DNA of 64,000 bases. Origin: Celeribacter neptunius (GTDB lineage: Bacteria; Pseudomonadota; Alphaproteobacteria; Rhodobacterales; Rhodobacteraceae). Below are positions 18,188 through 27,286 of this stretch, one piece after another (positions within the stretch are counted from its first letter, which is position 1; each line of letters begins with the position of its first letter). The stretch is taken from assembly GCF_900113955.1 (NCBI RefSeq), contig NZ_FORH01000007.1:186001-250000 (forward strand), in the 5' to 3' direction. The notes below the pieces were generated by a model that made no database searches, was not told the origin of the DNA, and worked only from the letters and a program-made list of their open reading frames with translations. Made by a program: the position numbers and the translations under genes.

Positions 18188-19139
18188 ATTCGAAAACCTG
18201 CGCCAGAACCCCGGCGGCGATCGCATGTGGCGCGCGCGCATGGGCGACGAGGCCGAAGGGTTTGACCATTCTGTCGATCCGCTCCCATGGCAGGTCGAGG
18301 GCCGCCAGCGCGCGCTCGCGTGTGGCATGCGCCGCGGCACTGCCGAGCGCGCCGACGTAAAAGGCGGGGCTCGACAGGGCGTGAGCGAGCAGGGGTGGCT
18401 CCTTGTCATGATCGTGGAAGAACAATGCCACCGCAGAGCGTGCGTCCAGTTTCACCGTATCCGGCCAGCCCGGGCCGGTGAACGGATAGGCCTGTGGCGT
18501 GGCTTCGGTTTCAGGATTTATGTCCGGGCTGTACAAGACGGCTTCGATATCTGTGGCATTGGCCATTTCGAACAGCGCGCGGGCTTCCGGCCCCTTGCCG
18601 AAAATCACCAGACGAGGACGGGGGTGGAGCTCGAAGGTCTGACCTCCGGTTTGCGCCCCGCGGGCCAGGCGTCCGCTCACGAGGCGATTGTCCCTGGTGA
18701 TGGTGACGCGGATCGGTCGGCGCGCGCTCAGGCCGGCCAGGGCGTCGGTGATGACGAGGGGCTCCGGTCTCGGAATGAGCGTGATGTCGAGGCCGCCGCC
18801 ACAGGGCAGTTGCAGATCCATGAAGGGAGAGCCCCGACCATATCGCAGGCGTTTTCCCTGCCCCGAGGCCAAAGCCCCGCGCGCATGCAGGATCACATCA
18901 TCCTCGATACAGCCCGAGGATAGCGTGCCCCAGTGGTGACCGGTTTCCGAAATCACCATGGCGGCACCAAGCGGGCGATAGGACGGGCCTTCGACCCCGG
19001 TGACAATGGCCAGGCACAGGTCGTCTCGCAGAGCGTCATCACGTGCAAAAACGCGAAGCGGGACATCGGTTTCGCAGACCTGAATGGTCGTCGGGATCTC
19101 CGTCTGTGCGGTCCGTTCTGTTCTGTGCAACTCGTTCAT
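18171..19139 (-). CDS. xdhC: XdhC-family molybdenum hydroxylase maturation protein
   Basis: A 322-aa XdhC/CoxI-family protein. The N-terminal XdhC domain has GAAMVISETGHHWGTLSSGC followed by IEDDVILHARGAL, and the C-terminal Rossmann domain begins RLVIFGKGPEARALFEMA and ends with YVGALGS. Family members bind sulphurated Mo cofactor and deliver it to xanthine dehydrogenase or CO-dehydrogenase-like enzymes. The ATG at 19137-19139 has AAGGAAG upstream. It is first in a two-gene unit with the MobA-like gene. Confidence 0.85.
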   Translation of the reverse strand: MNELHRTERTAQTEIPTTIQVCETDVPLRVFARDDALRDDLCLAIVTGVEGPSYRPLGAAMVISETGHHWGTLSSGCIEDDVILHARGALASGQGKRLRYGRGSPFMDLQLPCGGGLDITLIPRPEPLVITDALAGLSARRPIRVTITRDNRLVSGRLARGAQTGGQTFELHPRPRLVIFGKGPEARALFEMANATDIEAVLYSPDINPETEATPQAYPFTGPGWPDTVKLDARSAVALFFHDHDKEPPLLAHALSSPAFYVGALGSAAAHATRERALAALDLPWERIDRMVKPFGLVAHARAPHAIAAGVLAQVFEYAKLD

Positions 19140-19564
19140 GATCTTCCTTGCGTGTCCATGCGCAGCGGCTGTCTTTCTCGATGCGCTCTGGGTCAGGTCT
19201 TGGTCGGTCTCCACCTCGGGGCCTTCTGCAGAGGGCTCCGGGGTGTCAGCTTGACGGTATTGGTCAGAATGTCCATCCGTAACCAACGGAGACGACCGGG
19301 AAGTCCGTGTTCATTTCCGCCCCGGCGCGGGGCCCAGTGCCGATGGCCTGCGCCCTGAGACGCGCGGCAAATACGCGCATCTTTTCTCTGTGTCTGGCTT
19401 GGGGTTCTGCTTATCATTCTGATTTTTAACAGTAATAACGTCACAATATATCCCGGCGTCCGATCCGGAACAAGCGCCGGAACGGGCGCGCGCTCTGGCC
19501 AAATCAGGCGTTTTCGTCTATCATAAAAAAGCAGCGCTTGATGCGCGAGACAGGAGGCGGGGCG
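19140..19564. other. Intergenic region between divergent xdhC and the exported-protein cluster
   Basis: About 425 bases with no convincing gene. The half nearer 19420-19450 is AT-rich (TTTTTAACAGTAATAACG) and may hold promoters for both directions. TATCAT at 19520-19525 could be a -10 for the rightward operon. No clear operator or RNA structure is seen. Confidence 0.4.
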
Positions 19565-20125
19565 ATGCGTCCGAGATTGATTTTGCCACTGCTCGCAGCC
19601 CTTTTTGCGACGGCGTCACAGGCCGAGACCTGTGCGGATTTCCCGGCCACGGAATTGGTGGATCATATGCGGATCTGTGTCAGTTCGGTCCTGCCACCGC
19701 AGGCGGGAAACCGCTATGGCCCCGCCAATCTGTTCGACGGGTCCGGCAATGCCTGGTGCGAGGGCGTGCCCGGGGTCGGCATTGGGGAGAGCGTGACGTT
19801 GCGCCTGCAGGGGGCCGGCGCCTTCCGGCAGGTGATGATCCGCAACGGCTACGCCAAATCGGACAAGGCGTTCTTTGCCAACGGGCGTGTGCGCCTGGCG
19901 GAGATTTCGACCGACCGTGCCGCGCCGGTGCTGGTCGAACTGCCCGATACCGCCACCCCGATCACCATCACCCTGCCGGGCAACCAGCCCGACACCCATC
20001 GGGTGATCCGGTTCAGGATCGTCGATGTCTACCCGGGTGCAAGATACAGCGACACCTGTCTCAGTCTCTTTGCGGCGGATCTGGAGCATGAACGTGACTT
20101 GGAATGGAGATCTCAAGGGTATTAG
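19565..20125 (+). CDS. Exported protein with NADase-type glycan-binding domain
   Basis: A 186-aa protein with a signal peptide (MRPRLILPLLAALFATASQA). The mature part resembles the discoidin-like NADase-type glycan-binding domain: YGPANLFDGSGNAWCEGVPG, then VMIRNGYAKSDKAFFANGRV and a conserved TCLSLFAADLE end. Cysteines suggest periplasmic disulphides. An AGGAGG site lies 7 bases before the ATG at 19565. It is first in a run of five coupled genes; its last 38 bases overlap the next gene. Molecular function unknown; likely envelope binding. Confidence 0.7.
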   Translation: MRPRLILPLLAALFATASQAETCADFPATELVDHMRICVSSVLPPQAGNRYGPANLFDGSGNAWCEGVPGVGIGESVTLRLQGAGAFRQVMIRNGYAKSDKAFFANGRVRLAEISTDRAAPVLVELPDTATPITITLPGNQPDTHRVIRFRIVDVYPGARYSDTCLSLFAADLEHERDLEWRSQGY

Positions 20126-20468
20126 CGCCATAGCGGCGCTTTTTCTGGCTGGCGCGGTTTGGGTGGGGGCGGCTTGGGCCGAGGCGGATGGGCCGGATTA
20201 TTTCCGGGTCGTCGATGTGGCGTCGAACGATGTGCTCAACATCCGCGCCGCCCCGACAGCGCGCGCCGCGAAGATCGGTGCGATCCCGCCCTATGGCGAC
20301 GGTATTCTCAATCACGGCTGCATCAATCAGATGAGCTATGCGCAGTGGCAGGCGGCAAGCCCCGCCGAGCGCGAGAAGGCCCGCAAACGGGTGTGGTGTG
20401 ACATCAGCTATCGCGGCATACGCGGCTGGGTCGCAGGGTGGTTCCTGGCCGAAGGGAGCCCACCATGA
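20088..20468 (+). CDS. Exported SH3-domain protein
   Basis: A 126-aa protein with an N-terminal hydrophobic signal (GISAIAALFLAGAVWVGAAW) and one bacterial SH3 domain (VLNIRAAPTARAAKIGAIPP through WVAGWFL). Two cysteines in the inserted loop may form a disulphide. Bacterial SH3 domains often bind peptidoglycan or peptides. The start lies inside the previous gene (38-bp overlap) and its stop overlaps the next start as ATGA. Role unknown beyond periplasmic binding. Confidence 0.7.
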   Translation: MNVTWNGDLKGISAIAALFLAGAVWVGAAWAEADGPDYFRVVDVASNDVLNIRAAPTARAAKIGAIPPYGDGILNHGCINQMSYAQWQAASPAEREKARKRVWCDISYRGIRGWVAGWFLAEGSPP

Positions 20469-23167
20469 TCGCTCGGTTGCTGATATGGCTGGCCGTGCTT
20501 CTCATGCCCGTCATGGCGGTGGCCGGAAACGGATATACGTTCAACGAGCGATTTCCGAGCAGCAAGCTCGAAGCCTTTGAAAACGCTGTCCGGAAGGTAA
20601 ACCCCGACTGCATGCCGTCGCCATATCCGCTGGAAGCCGAATTCTACCCGCTCAGGGTCGGCAAGGCCGCGCTCGCCAATTGTGGTTCCGATGAACAGGT
20701 GCGCAAATACAGCAAATATATCCTGCACCTGAAGGACAATCCCGCCGTCACTATCGGCATGCTCGATGATCTGAAGATCGACGCGGCGCAATGTGTGCTG
20801 AACACTTTCATCGATGCCGACTCCACGCTCAACGCCTATCAAAAGGACGATTACAAGTCGGTCGTGAACGCGGGGATCAGCGTCGCCAATTGGTATGGCC
20901 TTGTGAAGGGGCTGAGCCAGCTGCGCGCGGCCGATGCGGACAGTTTTCTGACGACGCTGATGTCGGCGCGCGAGCGCAATCTCGAACTTGCGGCGCTCTA
21001 TCATACGGATGTCGGCGGGCGGATATTGGATACGCTTCTCACCAAGCGCTACAAACACGTTCTGGCGCTGGGCTATTACCGCGAGCGCTGTGAGTACGAC
21101 GCGGCAGCTCTGGAGTTGGAAAACCTCCGCACGGCGACCTATGACGCCTGCGTTGAAGCCGGCCATGCCTACCGTCAGGCGGAGCGCAACCTGCGGCATC
21201 ACAGCTACACCTTTCGCCTGCCTCTCCAGGAGATTTCTGGAAATAACTTTCATGAGGAATTCGATCTTCTGGTCGATGCCCTCGAGAGCAAGATGCGGCT
21301 GTTGGAGCAGTTCGAGGACCATTATACCGAGCTGGAACAGCTCGACCGTGACCTGCCTCCCGAGGCGAAAACCTTCGCGGCGCGGCGCAAAGCGTATCGC
21401 ACGGCCTTCGATACGGCGCAAAAGGCGATTCCGACGGCGGCCAGCTGCCGGAAACTCGATCCGCTGACCGAGGCGCTGGCGCTTGCGAACGGCACCCGTT
21501 TTTCCTGTCGTCCCGCTTTCTACGGCGCGGGGGAGGATGCTCTGCCACATACCGATGAGCTTGTCGCGGCCTTGGCGCAAGAGGCTCGCACGCGCTCCGC
21601 CGCTTATTGGGCGCGACTGGACCGCATTCGCGGCCTGCACATGGCGTGCAAGACCGGCGAACGTGATCGCGAAATTGCCGCATTGCGCGAGGAGATGCGC
21701 ACGCATCCCGGCCTGCGCTATGACAGCGGCGCCTGCCACATGGTCGCACAGCCGCAGCTGGAGCAGGAGCTCGACCGGATGACGGCGGGTCTCCCCGAAC
21801 ATTGCCAGATGACAGCGGTCCCGCGCGACATCCTGCGTCTGCCCACCTCCGAGGCGGTGCGGGCGCTCGAAGAGGCGCGGCTTTTCGTCCTCGGTGCGCC
21901 AACCCGGGTGCCGCCGAAAGCCGATGAGCCCGAAGGTATCGTCGTCGACAGCGCTCCCGCGCCCGGGGAACCGGTCCGGGTCTGGACCGGGGTCGCTCTG
22001 ACCGTGACCGGCCCGCAGCCTGAGCCCGAGGAGGAACCCGAACTCGCCACCGTGCCGGCGATCCTCGGGCTGACCGAGGCCAAGGCGCTCAGCGCCCTGG
22101 CAGAGGCCGGGCTGAACGGGGTCGTGGGGAAACGGATTCCGGCGGATCGGCTGGAGCTGAAACCCGGCTTCGTCCATGCCGCCGTGCCAGGACCCGGACG
22201 CCCCGCGGCGATGGGGTCGGCGGTCTCGCTGACCGTGATCGGCCCGCGTCCGATGATCGATGTGCCGAGCCTCGCGGGGGCCAAGACCGAGGCGCAGGCC
22301 CAGGGTATCCTCGCCGAAGCGGGCTTTGTTCCCGGCCCCGCAGCGGCCGGACATCCCGCGCCCGAGGGCGAGGAGCCGGGCACATTCTATGACACGGATC
22401 CGCCCGGGCCGGGTCCGTACCCGATGTTCACGACATTGCGGCCTCTGGCCTTTACACTCCCCGCGCCGCCGGCCGAGCCGGAGATGCGCCCGGTGCCGCC
22501 GGTGAAGGGGCTGGAACCGGGCAAGGCGCAGGACATGATCCGCAAGGACGGGTTCTTTGAAGTCGGGACGGTGTCGGCCGGCAAACCGGCAACCGGCAAT
22601 GAGAAACCCGGCACCGTGCAATCCACCGCCCCCGGGATTGGCCAGCCGGCCCCCGAGGGCACGACGGTCGATCTGTTCGTTGCTGCGCCCGCCGTGGCAA
22701 TCGACGCCCCTGAGGACCCCGCGCAACCAGCCGAGCCGGCGCCGCTCGCGGCGGGGGACGGCGACTGGATGGGGTTCTGGGAATTGAGCGATTTCAGTGC
22801 CGACAGCGCTTCGGCACAGCAGAGCCTGTCGGAGGCCGTGTTGCGGTTCCGCGTCGAAAACGCCGATGGCAGGCTGATGTTCCGGCTCTACAGCAACCGC
22901 AACGGTGAATGGAAAAGGTTCATCAATTTTCCGGCTGACATCGACGACGGCGGCATATTGCGCGCAGACCCGAGTTTCCTGCGCGAGCTGGAGGCCAAGA
23001 TGCAGGCCGATGCCGCGAAAGGCGAGGTGGCACAGCTGACCAAGATGGTCTTTGGCGCATTGAAAGAGCTGGAAATGACCCGCAAAGGTGTCGCTTGCTC
23101 GATCCGGCTCTATGACGTGGGCGAAAGCCAGATGATCACGCTCGATGCCCGCTGCCGGCGGTTGTGA
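20465..23167 (+). CDS. Large exported PASTA-repeat protein of unknown function
   Basis: A 900-aa protein with a signal peptide (MIARLLIWLAVLLMPVMAVA). Residues about 21-450 form a cysteine-containing, helix-rich region with no family I recognise. Then come about four PASTA-like repeats: a degenerate one near 455-518, then near 525-590 (VPAILGLTEAKALSALAEAG), 595-665 (VPSLAGAKTEAQAQGILAEA) and 673-745 (PPVKGLEPGKAQDMIRKDGF). A C-terminal ~135-residue globular domain starts at GDWMGFWELSDFS. PASTA repeats usually bind muropeptides in Gram-positive kinases and PBPs, so a soluble periplasmic version with no kinase domain is unusual. Its stop overlaps the next start. Confidence 0.75.
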   Translation: MIARLLIWLAVLLMPVMAVAGNGYTFNERFPSSKLEAFENAVRKVNPDCMPSPYPLEAEFYPLRVGKAALANCGSDEQVRKYSKYILHLKDNPAVTIGMLDDLKIDAAQCVLNTFIDADSTLNAYQKDDYKSVVNAGISVANWYGLVKGLSQLRAADADSFLTTLMSARERNLELAALYHTDVGGRILDTLLTKRYKHVLALGYYRERCEYDAAALELENLRTATYDACVEAGHAYRQAERNLRHHSYTFRLPLQEISGNNFHEEFDLLVDALESKMRLLEQFEDHYTELEQLDRDLPPEAKTFAARRKAYRTAFDTAQKAIPTAASCRKLDPLTEALALANGTRFSCRPAFYGAGEDALPHTDELVAALAQEARTRSAAYWARLDRIRGLHMACKTGERDREIAALREEMRTHPGLRYDSGACHMVAQPQLEQELDRMTAGLPEHCQMTAVPRDILRLPTSEAVRALEEARLFVLGAPTRVPPKADEPEGIVVDSAPAPGEPVRVWTGVALTVTGPQPEPEEEPELATVPAILGLTEAKALSALAEAGLNGVVGKRIPADRLELKPGFVHAAVPGPGRPAAMGSAVSLTVIGPRPMIDVPSLAGAKTEAQAQGILAEAGFVPGPAAAGHPAPEGEEPGTFYDTDPPGPGPYPMFTTLRPLAFTLPAPPAEPEMRPVPPVKGLEPGKAQDMIRKDGFFEVGTVSAGKPATGNEKPGTVQSTAPGIGQPAPEGTTVDLFVAAPAVAIDAPEDPAQPAEPAPLAAGDGDWMGFWELSDFSADSASAQQSLSEAVLRFRVENADGRLMFRLYSNRNGEWKRFINFPADIDDGGILRADPSFLRELEAKMQADAAKGEVAQLTKMVFGALKELEMTRKGVACSIRLYDVGESQMITLDARCRRL

Positions 23168-23724
23168 TGCGCTGGCCGGGGATCATAGCCTCTCTGATCG
23201 CAGCGCCGCTTTGGGCCGGGGACTTGATTTGCCCAGCGATCAGCGGCGTGCCGCCGGGCTTCGGTTTCCTGGCGCCCGAGCTTGCGGTGCGTTTTGCCGC
23301 GCCGGTTTCCCCGGAGAGACCGGTCACGGAGACGCCAACCGACTGGATCGGATCATGGCGCATCACCCCGCCCGGGGGCGGCCCGGCGCCACTGAGCAGC
23401 CTCGAGATCCAATCGGAATTCGGTGCGCTCTGGCTGCGTTGGGACCCCGATCTATCCGATCCGTGCAGTGCCGACACCCGGATCACGGTCACGGCCACTG
23501 CTTTGCGGCTGAGCGGCGATCCGGAGGCGCTGACGGAGGCGCGTGCACTCGGCTTGATCCCGCCTCAGGAGGAGGCGCCGGACCTCATGTCCCCTGAGGC
23601 GCGTGCCGCGCTCCTGCGCAGCCTGACCCTGAGCCGCAGCGGCAAGCTTTGCTACCTGCGCTGGACCGGCCCGGACGGCCCCGCCGCGCTGCAATTTCTT
23701 TGTATTTTAGAAACAGGAGAGTGA
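23167..23724 (+). CDS. Exported hypothetical protein
   Basis: A 185-aa protein with a short signal peptide (MRWPGIIASLIAAPLWAGD). The mature part contains WIGSWRITPPGGG, SSLEIQSEFGALWLRW and a C-terminal KLCYLRWTGPDGP segment; I do not recognise the family. The GSWRI/LWLRW pattern resembles the C-terminal GFWELS domain of the preceding PASTA protein, hinting at a related beta-rich fold (inference). It overlaps the preceding stop as TGATG. Confidence 0.6.
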   Translation: MRWPGIIASLIAAPLWAGDLICPAISGVPPGFGFLAPELAVRFAAPVSPERPVTETPTDWIGSWRITPPGGGPAPLSSLEIQSEFGALWLRWDPDLSDPCSADTRITVTATALRLSGDPEALTEARALGLIPPQEEAPDLMSPEARAALLRSLTLSRSGKLCYLRWTGPDGPAALQFLCILETGE

Positions 23725-23729
23725 TCGAC

Positions 23730-25676
23730 ATGTTGCGCCCCCTTGCCCTGATGGCCCTGATGGCCCTGTTGAGCCTGCCGTTGAGCGCCCAAGCCGAGAT
23801 GATCGAGGGCAAGGTCGCATCGGTGGCCGAACAGGGGCGTGTCGAGATCACCTTGCCGGCGGGGCTCTCGGCCAATCCGGATGATCCGGTGACCTTGCTC
23901 ACCGATATCCCCGGGCTGGGGCTGACCGCGATCAGCACCCTTTGGCGGGTGGAGCAGGTCGAGGGCCAGCGTCTGATCGCCGTGCCCGAAGCGCCGCCCA
24001 CCGGCACTCCGCAGCCGGGCTATGTCGCCCGGATCGACAGCTCTGCGGCACAGCTCGGGGAGGCCGGAACGGAAGGGGCGCCAGCCGGCGCGGGTCTTGC
24101 TCAAAACGGCGAAGACGGTGGGACGGGGCATCTGCCGGATATTCCGCTCCGGCAGATCGACCCCTCACCGGCGGCCGAGAACCTGTATCTTGCGGCGCAG
24201 AACCTGATGTCCGAGGGGGATTTCGCGCAGGCCGCGCCCCTGTTGCGCGACGCCGCGCGGCAATATCACGGCCATGCGATGACGGAACTCGGGGCGCTCT
24301 ATGCATTCGGCATGGGGGTGCCGAAGTTGCACGATGCGGCGCTGGCCTGGCAGGAGCTGGCGGCGCAATATGGCGAGCCGGATGCCTATCTGCGTCTCGG
24401 ACTGATGCATCTGACCGGTCAGGGCGGTGCCACGGATATTCCGCTGGGCTCGGAAATGCTGCACAAGGCGGCCGCCTATGGCAGCGCCCAGGGCATGTAT
24501 CTTCTGGCCTTGCTCTATGAAGATGGCACCGGGGTCCCCGCCAGCGAACCGGAAATGGTCTCCTGGCTGCGCGAGTCGGCCGATTATGGCTACGCCCCGG
24601 CGCAATCGGTGGTCGGGCAGATCTATCTCGACGGCGATGCCGGGATGCCGGCGGATCGCGCATTGGCGCGTGAGTACCTGACGCGGGCAGCGGAGAACGG
24701 CCAGGTTGCGGCGATGGAGGTGCTGGCGGAGCTGCTTGCATCGAGCGATCCGGTGCAGGCCCGGTACTGGCGCGACGCCGCCTATGCCGCGCCGCCCAAT
24801 CCCGAGAATGAGGGGCTCTGTGTGCGGGACTGGGAATGCTACGATGCGGTCGAGCCGGCCGCACAGGCGCAGCAACCGGCGCAGTCACAGGCGCAACCAC
24901 AGGTGCCCGGGCCGGCAACCGCCGCCGAACCGGCACGGAGCACCCGCGAGGTGCAGGACTGTGACCGTTTGGCCGCTCATCCCTATGACGACGACCGTCC
25001 GGACCCGGCACTCGGCGTGGATTACAGCGGACTCGATGCGGCGCGGGCACTGGTGGCCTGCGAAGCCGCGATTGCGCGCTGGCCGGACAGTCGCCGGTTC
25101 CATGCCAATCTCGCGCGGGTGCAGCACAAGCTGGGCCAGCCGGCCAAGGCTTTCGACAGCGCCATGGTTGCCGCCGAGATGGGCAGCGCCCAGGGCATGG
25201 CCTTTATCGCGACCATGTATAAGAGCGGGATTGGCGTGGACCCCGACGCCGCCCGCGCCTTCTATTGGTTCGAACGCAGTGCGAATGCCGGCAATGTCGC
25301 GGCGATGATGTTCGCGGCCTCGATGACGATCAATCCCGACAGCCCGCACTATGATCCGGTCCGTGCCGCAGGCTTCTATCGCGCCGCCTCAGAGGCCGGC
25401 CACGCGGATGGCACGGCCAATCTGGGCGTTCTGTTCAACAACGGTCAGGGTGTTGGCTACGATCCGGCTCAGGCCGCCAGGTTGCTGCTCAGCGCATTGG
25501 AACGAGGGTCGCAAAAAGCCTATCAGGAGCTGCTCGTCGATTACGCTGGCCTGTCCCCCGACACCCGCAGGTCAGTGCAGCGGCTGTTGCAAACGCGCGG
25601 TCTCTATTCGGGCGGGATCGACGGCGCCTTCGGCCCGGCAACCCAGCGTGCGCTGCGCGCGGTACAGCGCGAGTGA
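23730..25676 (+). CDS. Exported Sel1-repeat protein with C-terminal peptidoglycan-binding domain
   Basis: A 648-aa protein with a signal peptide (MLRPLALMALMALLSLPLSA). The N-terminal ~130 residues are beta-rich (EGKVASVAEQGRVEITLP). Two blocks of Sel1/TPR-like repeats follow (about 165-350 and 425-610; for example AMTELGALYAFGMGVPKLHD, FIATMYKSGIGVDPDAARAF), separated by a Q/P/A-rich linker. The C-terminus is a PG_binding_1 domain (LLQTRGLYSGGIDGAFGPAT). It begins 5 bases after the previous stop. Sel1 blocks act as protein scaffolds and the last domain suggests cell-wall anchoring. Confidence 0.78.
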   Translation: MLRPLALMALMALLSLPLSAQAEMIEGKVASVAEQGRVEITLPAGLSANPDDPVTLLTDIPGLGLTAISTLWRVEQVEGQRLIAVPEAPPTGTPQPGYVARIDSSAAQLGEAGTEGAPAGAGLAQNGEDGGTGHLPDIPLRQIDPSPAAENLYLAAQNLMSEGDFAQAAPLLRDAARQYHGHAMTELGALYAFGMGVPKLHDAALAWQELAAQYGEPDAYLRLGLMHLTGQGGATDIPLGSEMLHKAAAYGSAQGMYLLALLYEDGTGVPASEPEMVSWLRESADYGYAPAQSVVGQIYLDGDAGMPADRALAREYLTRAAENGQVAAMEVLAELLASSDPVQARYWRDAAYAAPPNPENEGLCVRDWECYDAVEPAAQAQQPAQSQAQPQVPGPATAAEPARSTREVQDCDRLAAHPYDDDRPDPALGVDYSGLDAARALVACEAAIARWPDSRRFHANLARVQHKLGQPAKAFDSAMVAAEMGSAQGMAFIATMYKSGIGVDPDAARAFYWFERSANAGNVAAMMFAASMTINPDSPHYDPVRAAGFYRAASEAGHADGTANLGVLFNNGQGVGYDPAQAARLLLSALERGSQKAYQELLVDYAGLSPDTRRSVQRLLQTRGLYSGGIDGAFGPATQRALRAVQRE

Positions 25677-25715
25677 GCGCATGTCGCGCAGCTCTTGCAA
25701 GGGGGGCGGGGCAGC

Positions 25716-26561
25716 TCAGCACAGGTGCCGTGCCAGCATCGCCTCTAGCTCGGTTGTGTGGCACGCTGCCTCCTCCGGGCTCAGGTATCGGATCTCGACG
25801 GGTAACCCGGTGGCGGCCCGCAGCACCATCGCGATGACGCGCGTATGTTGGTCCTCCACGACAAACAACCCGCGATCCGGCGTGCGGCAGCGGTGCAGCT
25901 CGATAAAGAGGGGCAGGGCCTCTGGGCGCGGCCAAACACCATCGTCATCACCGGCATTTCCGGCGCGGGGCAGCATTGCCATCAGGGTCGCGGCGTCTTT
26001 TTGCACGGCGGGGCGCAGCGTCAGGCGGCCGTGCCGCAGGACGGGCGGGTGCAGCTGGAACCATTGCCCGGATGTCATCACATGGTCGTGGCAGGGCAGA
26101 GCGCGTCCTTCGACGTGAAAGAACATGCGCCTGCCCGCCGGACGACGCGCGAAGCCGAGGCGGGACAAGAGCGTCTGCGAGGGCAGGTTGTCGTCGCGAC
26201 AGGTGGCGATCAGCGGCGGCGCGGGGCGGGCAAAATGGGCGGTGATCGCGGTGCGTAGCGCCTGGGACATGATGCCATGACCGCGTGCGCTGCGATCGAG
26301 CCAGAACCAGAGATCGGGCACCAGACAGAGACCGCCGATCATGGTGCCGTCCTGTTCCACGATCCGCAGGCGATGCGCCGGGTCTTGGCCGATGGCCAGA
26401 ATGTCCTCTGCGTCGCGGTGCTCGAACGGTTGTCTTGCGGCCGCCATCCAGCGGGCGGTTTCCGGCTCGCCCAGCTGTTGCACAACCCCGTTCAGGTCGC
26501 TGACCGCCATCGGTCGCAGGCGTATGTCCGCGGTCTCGATCACCTCTGGAAAATCGCTCAT
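25716..26561 (-). CDS. GNAT-family N-acetyltransferase, two tandem domains
   Basis: A 281-aa protein. The N-terminal half is a RimJ/RimL-like GNAT domain (ADIRLRPMAVSDLNGVVQQL, then a degenerate acetyl-CoA loop RSARGHGIMSQALRTAI). The C-terminal half (RLTLRPAVQKDAATLMAMLP onwards) looks like a second, truncated GNAT repeat. The substrate is not predictable. The ATG at 26559-26561 (MSDFPEVIETADI) was chosen over an upstream in-frame start. It converges with the Sel1 gene. Confidence 0.75.
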   Translation of the reverse strand: MSDFPEVIETADIRLRPMAVSDLNGVVQQLGEPETARWMAAARQPFEHRDAEDILAIGQDPAHRLRIVEQDGTMIGGLCLVPDLWFWLDRSARGHGIMSQALRTAITAHFARPAPPLIATCRDDNLPSQTLLSRLGFARRPAGRRMFFHVEGRALPCHDHVMTSGQWFQLHPPVLRHGRLTLRPAVQKDAATLMAMLPRAGNAGDDDGVWPRPEALPLFIELHRCRTPDRGLFVVEDQHTRVIAMVLRAATGLPVEIRYLSPEEAACHTTELEAMLARHLC

Positions 26562-26933
26562 CGCGGTGCCCCACTCCCTTTTGATGCCCCTGGAGGCTCT
26601 CCCGGATCGGGGCACGAATCAAGGCCGCGATTCGTTTCCGCAGGCGCATTTCTGATATTCTGCGATGCGGAAAAATTATTTTGGAACAGAGCGTTACGTT
26701 CCCCTCTCACGGGGCGTAACGATATATTACAGATTCACCTTTTCTCGCAGAAACCCGCCGATAACCACCCGGTTTCATTTGCGGAGCCGGGAAGCTTGGC
26801 TAGTCTTTCCCAAACGCAAACAGTCGGAAGCTCGAGGGAGGAGAGGCCGATGGTTGACCCAACCGCACAGGTCGGAGAGGGCGTGCCTCAGGCGTCGTCA
26901 ACAGGGCTGACAGCAAGACTGACAGCAGGGCTG
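26562..26933. other. Intergenic region with a GTAACG inverted repeat
   Basis: About 370 bases without a supported gene; a short rightward open frame at 26665-26910 has no ribosome binding site or family pattern. It contains CGTTACG (26692-26698) and CGTAACG (26715-26721) flanking CCCC/GGGG arms, in an otherwise AT-rich stretch. The same GTAACG core recurs at 31448 and 31482 upstream of the monooxygenase operon. Confidence 0.4.
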
Positions 26934-27233
26934 TCAATTGGGCTTTCGTGCGCCCTGAGCATTGCTCATGACATCCCAGATCGCCGACAGGTCACCCGCC
27001 ATGCGGGCATGAACCTGCGCCAGGAGCCTGTCCCGCCGTGTCGCGGGCAGGGCATCGATCGTCAGGCGCGCGTTGCGCAAATCGTCGGGCGCGGCGGTCT
27101 CGATGGCCCTGTCTACCGCGGCGCGGCAGGCCTCATGGTCCTCGGTGTCGTCGCCCGCGGCATCGCTCTCGGAAAGAACCTGTTGCAGCGTTTTGAAAAA
27201 CCGGGTGTCGGCGGGGTCGTTCATCTGGGTCAT
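26934..27233 (-). CDS. Small hypothetical protein
   Basis: A protein of about 99 aa starting MTQMNDPADTRFFKTLQQVL; an alternative ATG lies three codons on at 27224, and a TTG at 27254 is possible. It is acidic and helix-rich (RAAVDRAIETAAPDDLRNAR), with no recognised domain. It is divergent from the small coiled-coil gene at 27287, so both may share a promoter. Its amino-acid usage looks like real coding sequence, but family support is lacking. Confidence 0.45.
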   Translation of the reverse strand: MTQMNDPADTRFFKTLQQVLSESDAAGDDTEDHEACRAAVDRAIETAAPDDLRNARLTIDALPATRRDRLLAQVHARMAGDLSAIWDVMSNAQGARKPN

Positions 27234-27286
27234 CGCGGCGGGGTCTCCGATCAATATTGTCTCGCCAGTGTCGTCGGGGCAGGATC

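Noticed and set aside
20408-22726. 772-codon minus-strand frame opposite the PASTA protein
   Set aside because: The plus-strand frame has a signal peptide, repeat domains and coupled neighbours; the minus frame has none.
26665-26910. 81-codon rightward frame between the acetyltransferase and the small genes
   Set aside because: No ribosome binding site, arginine-rich, spans an inverted repeat; better explained as intergenic.
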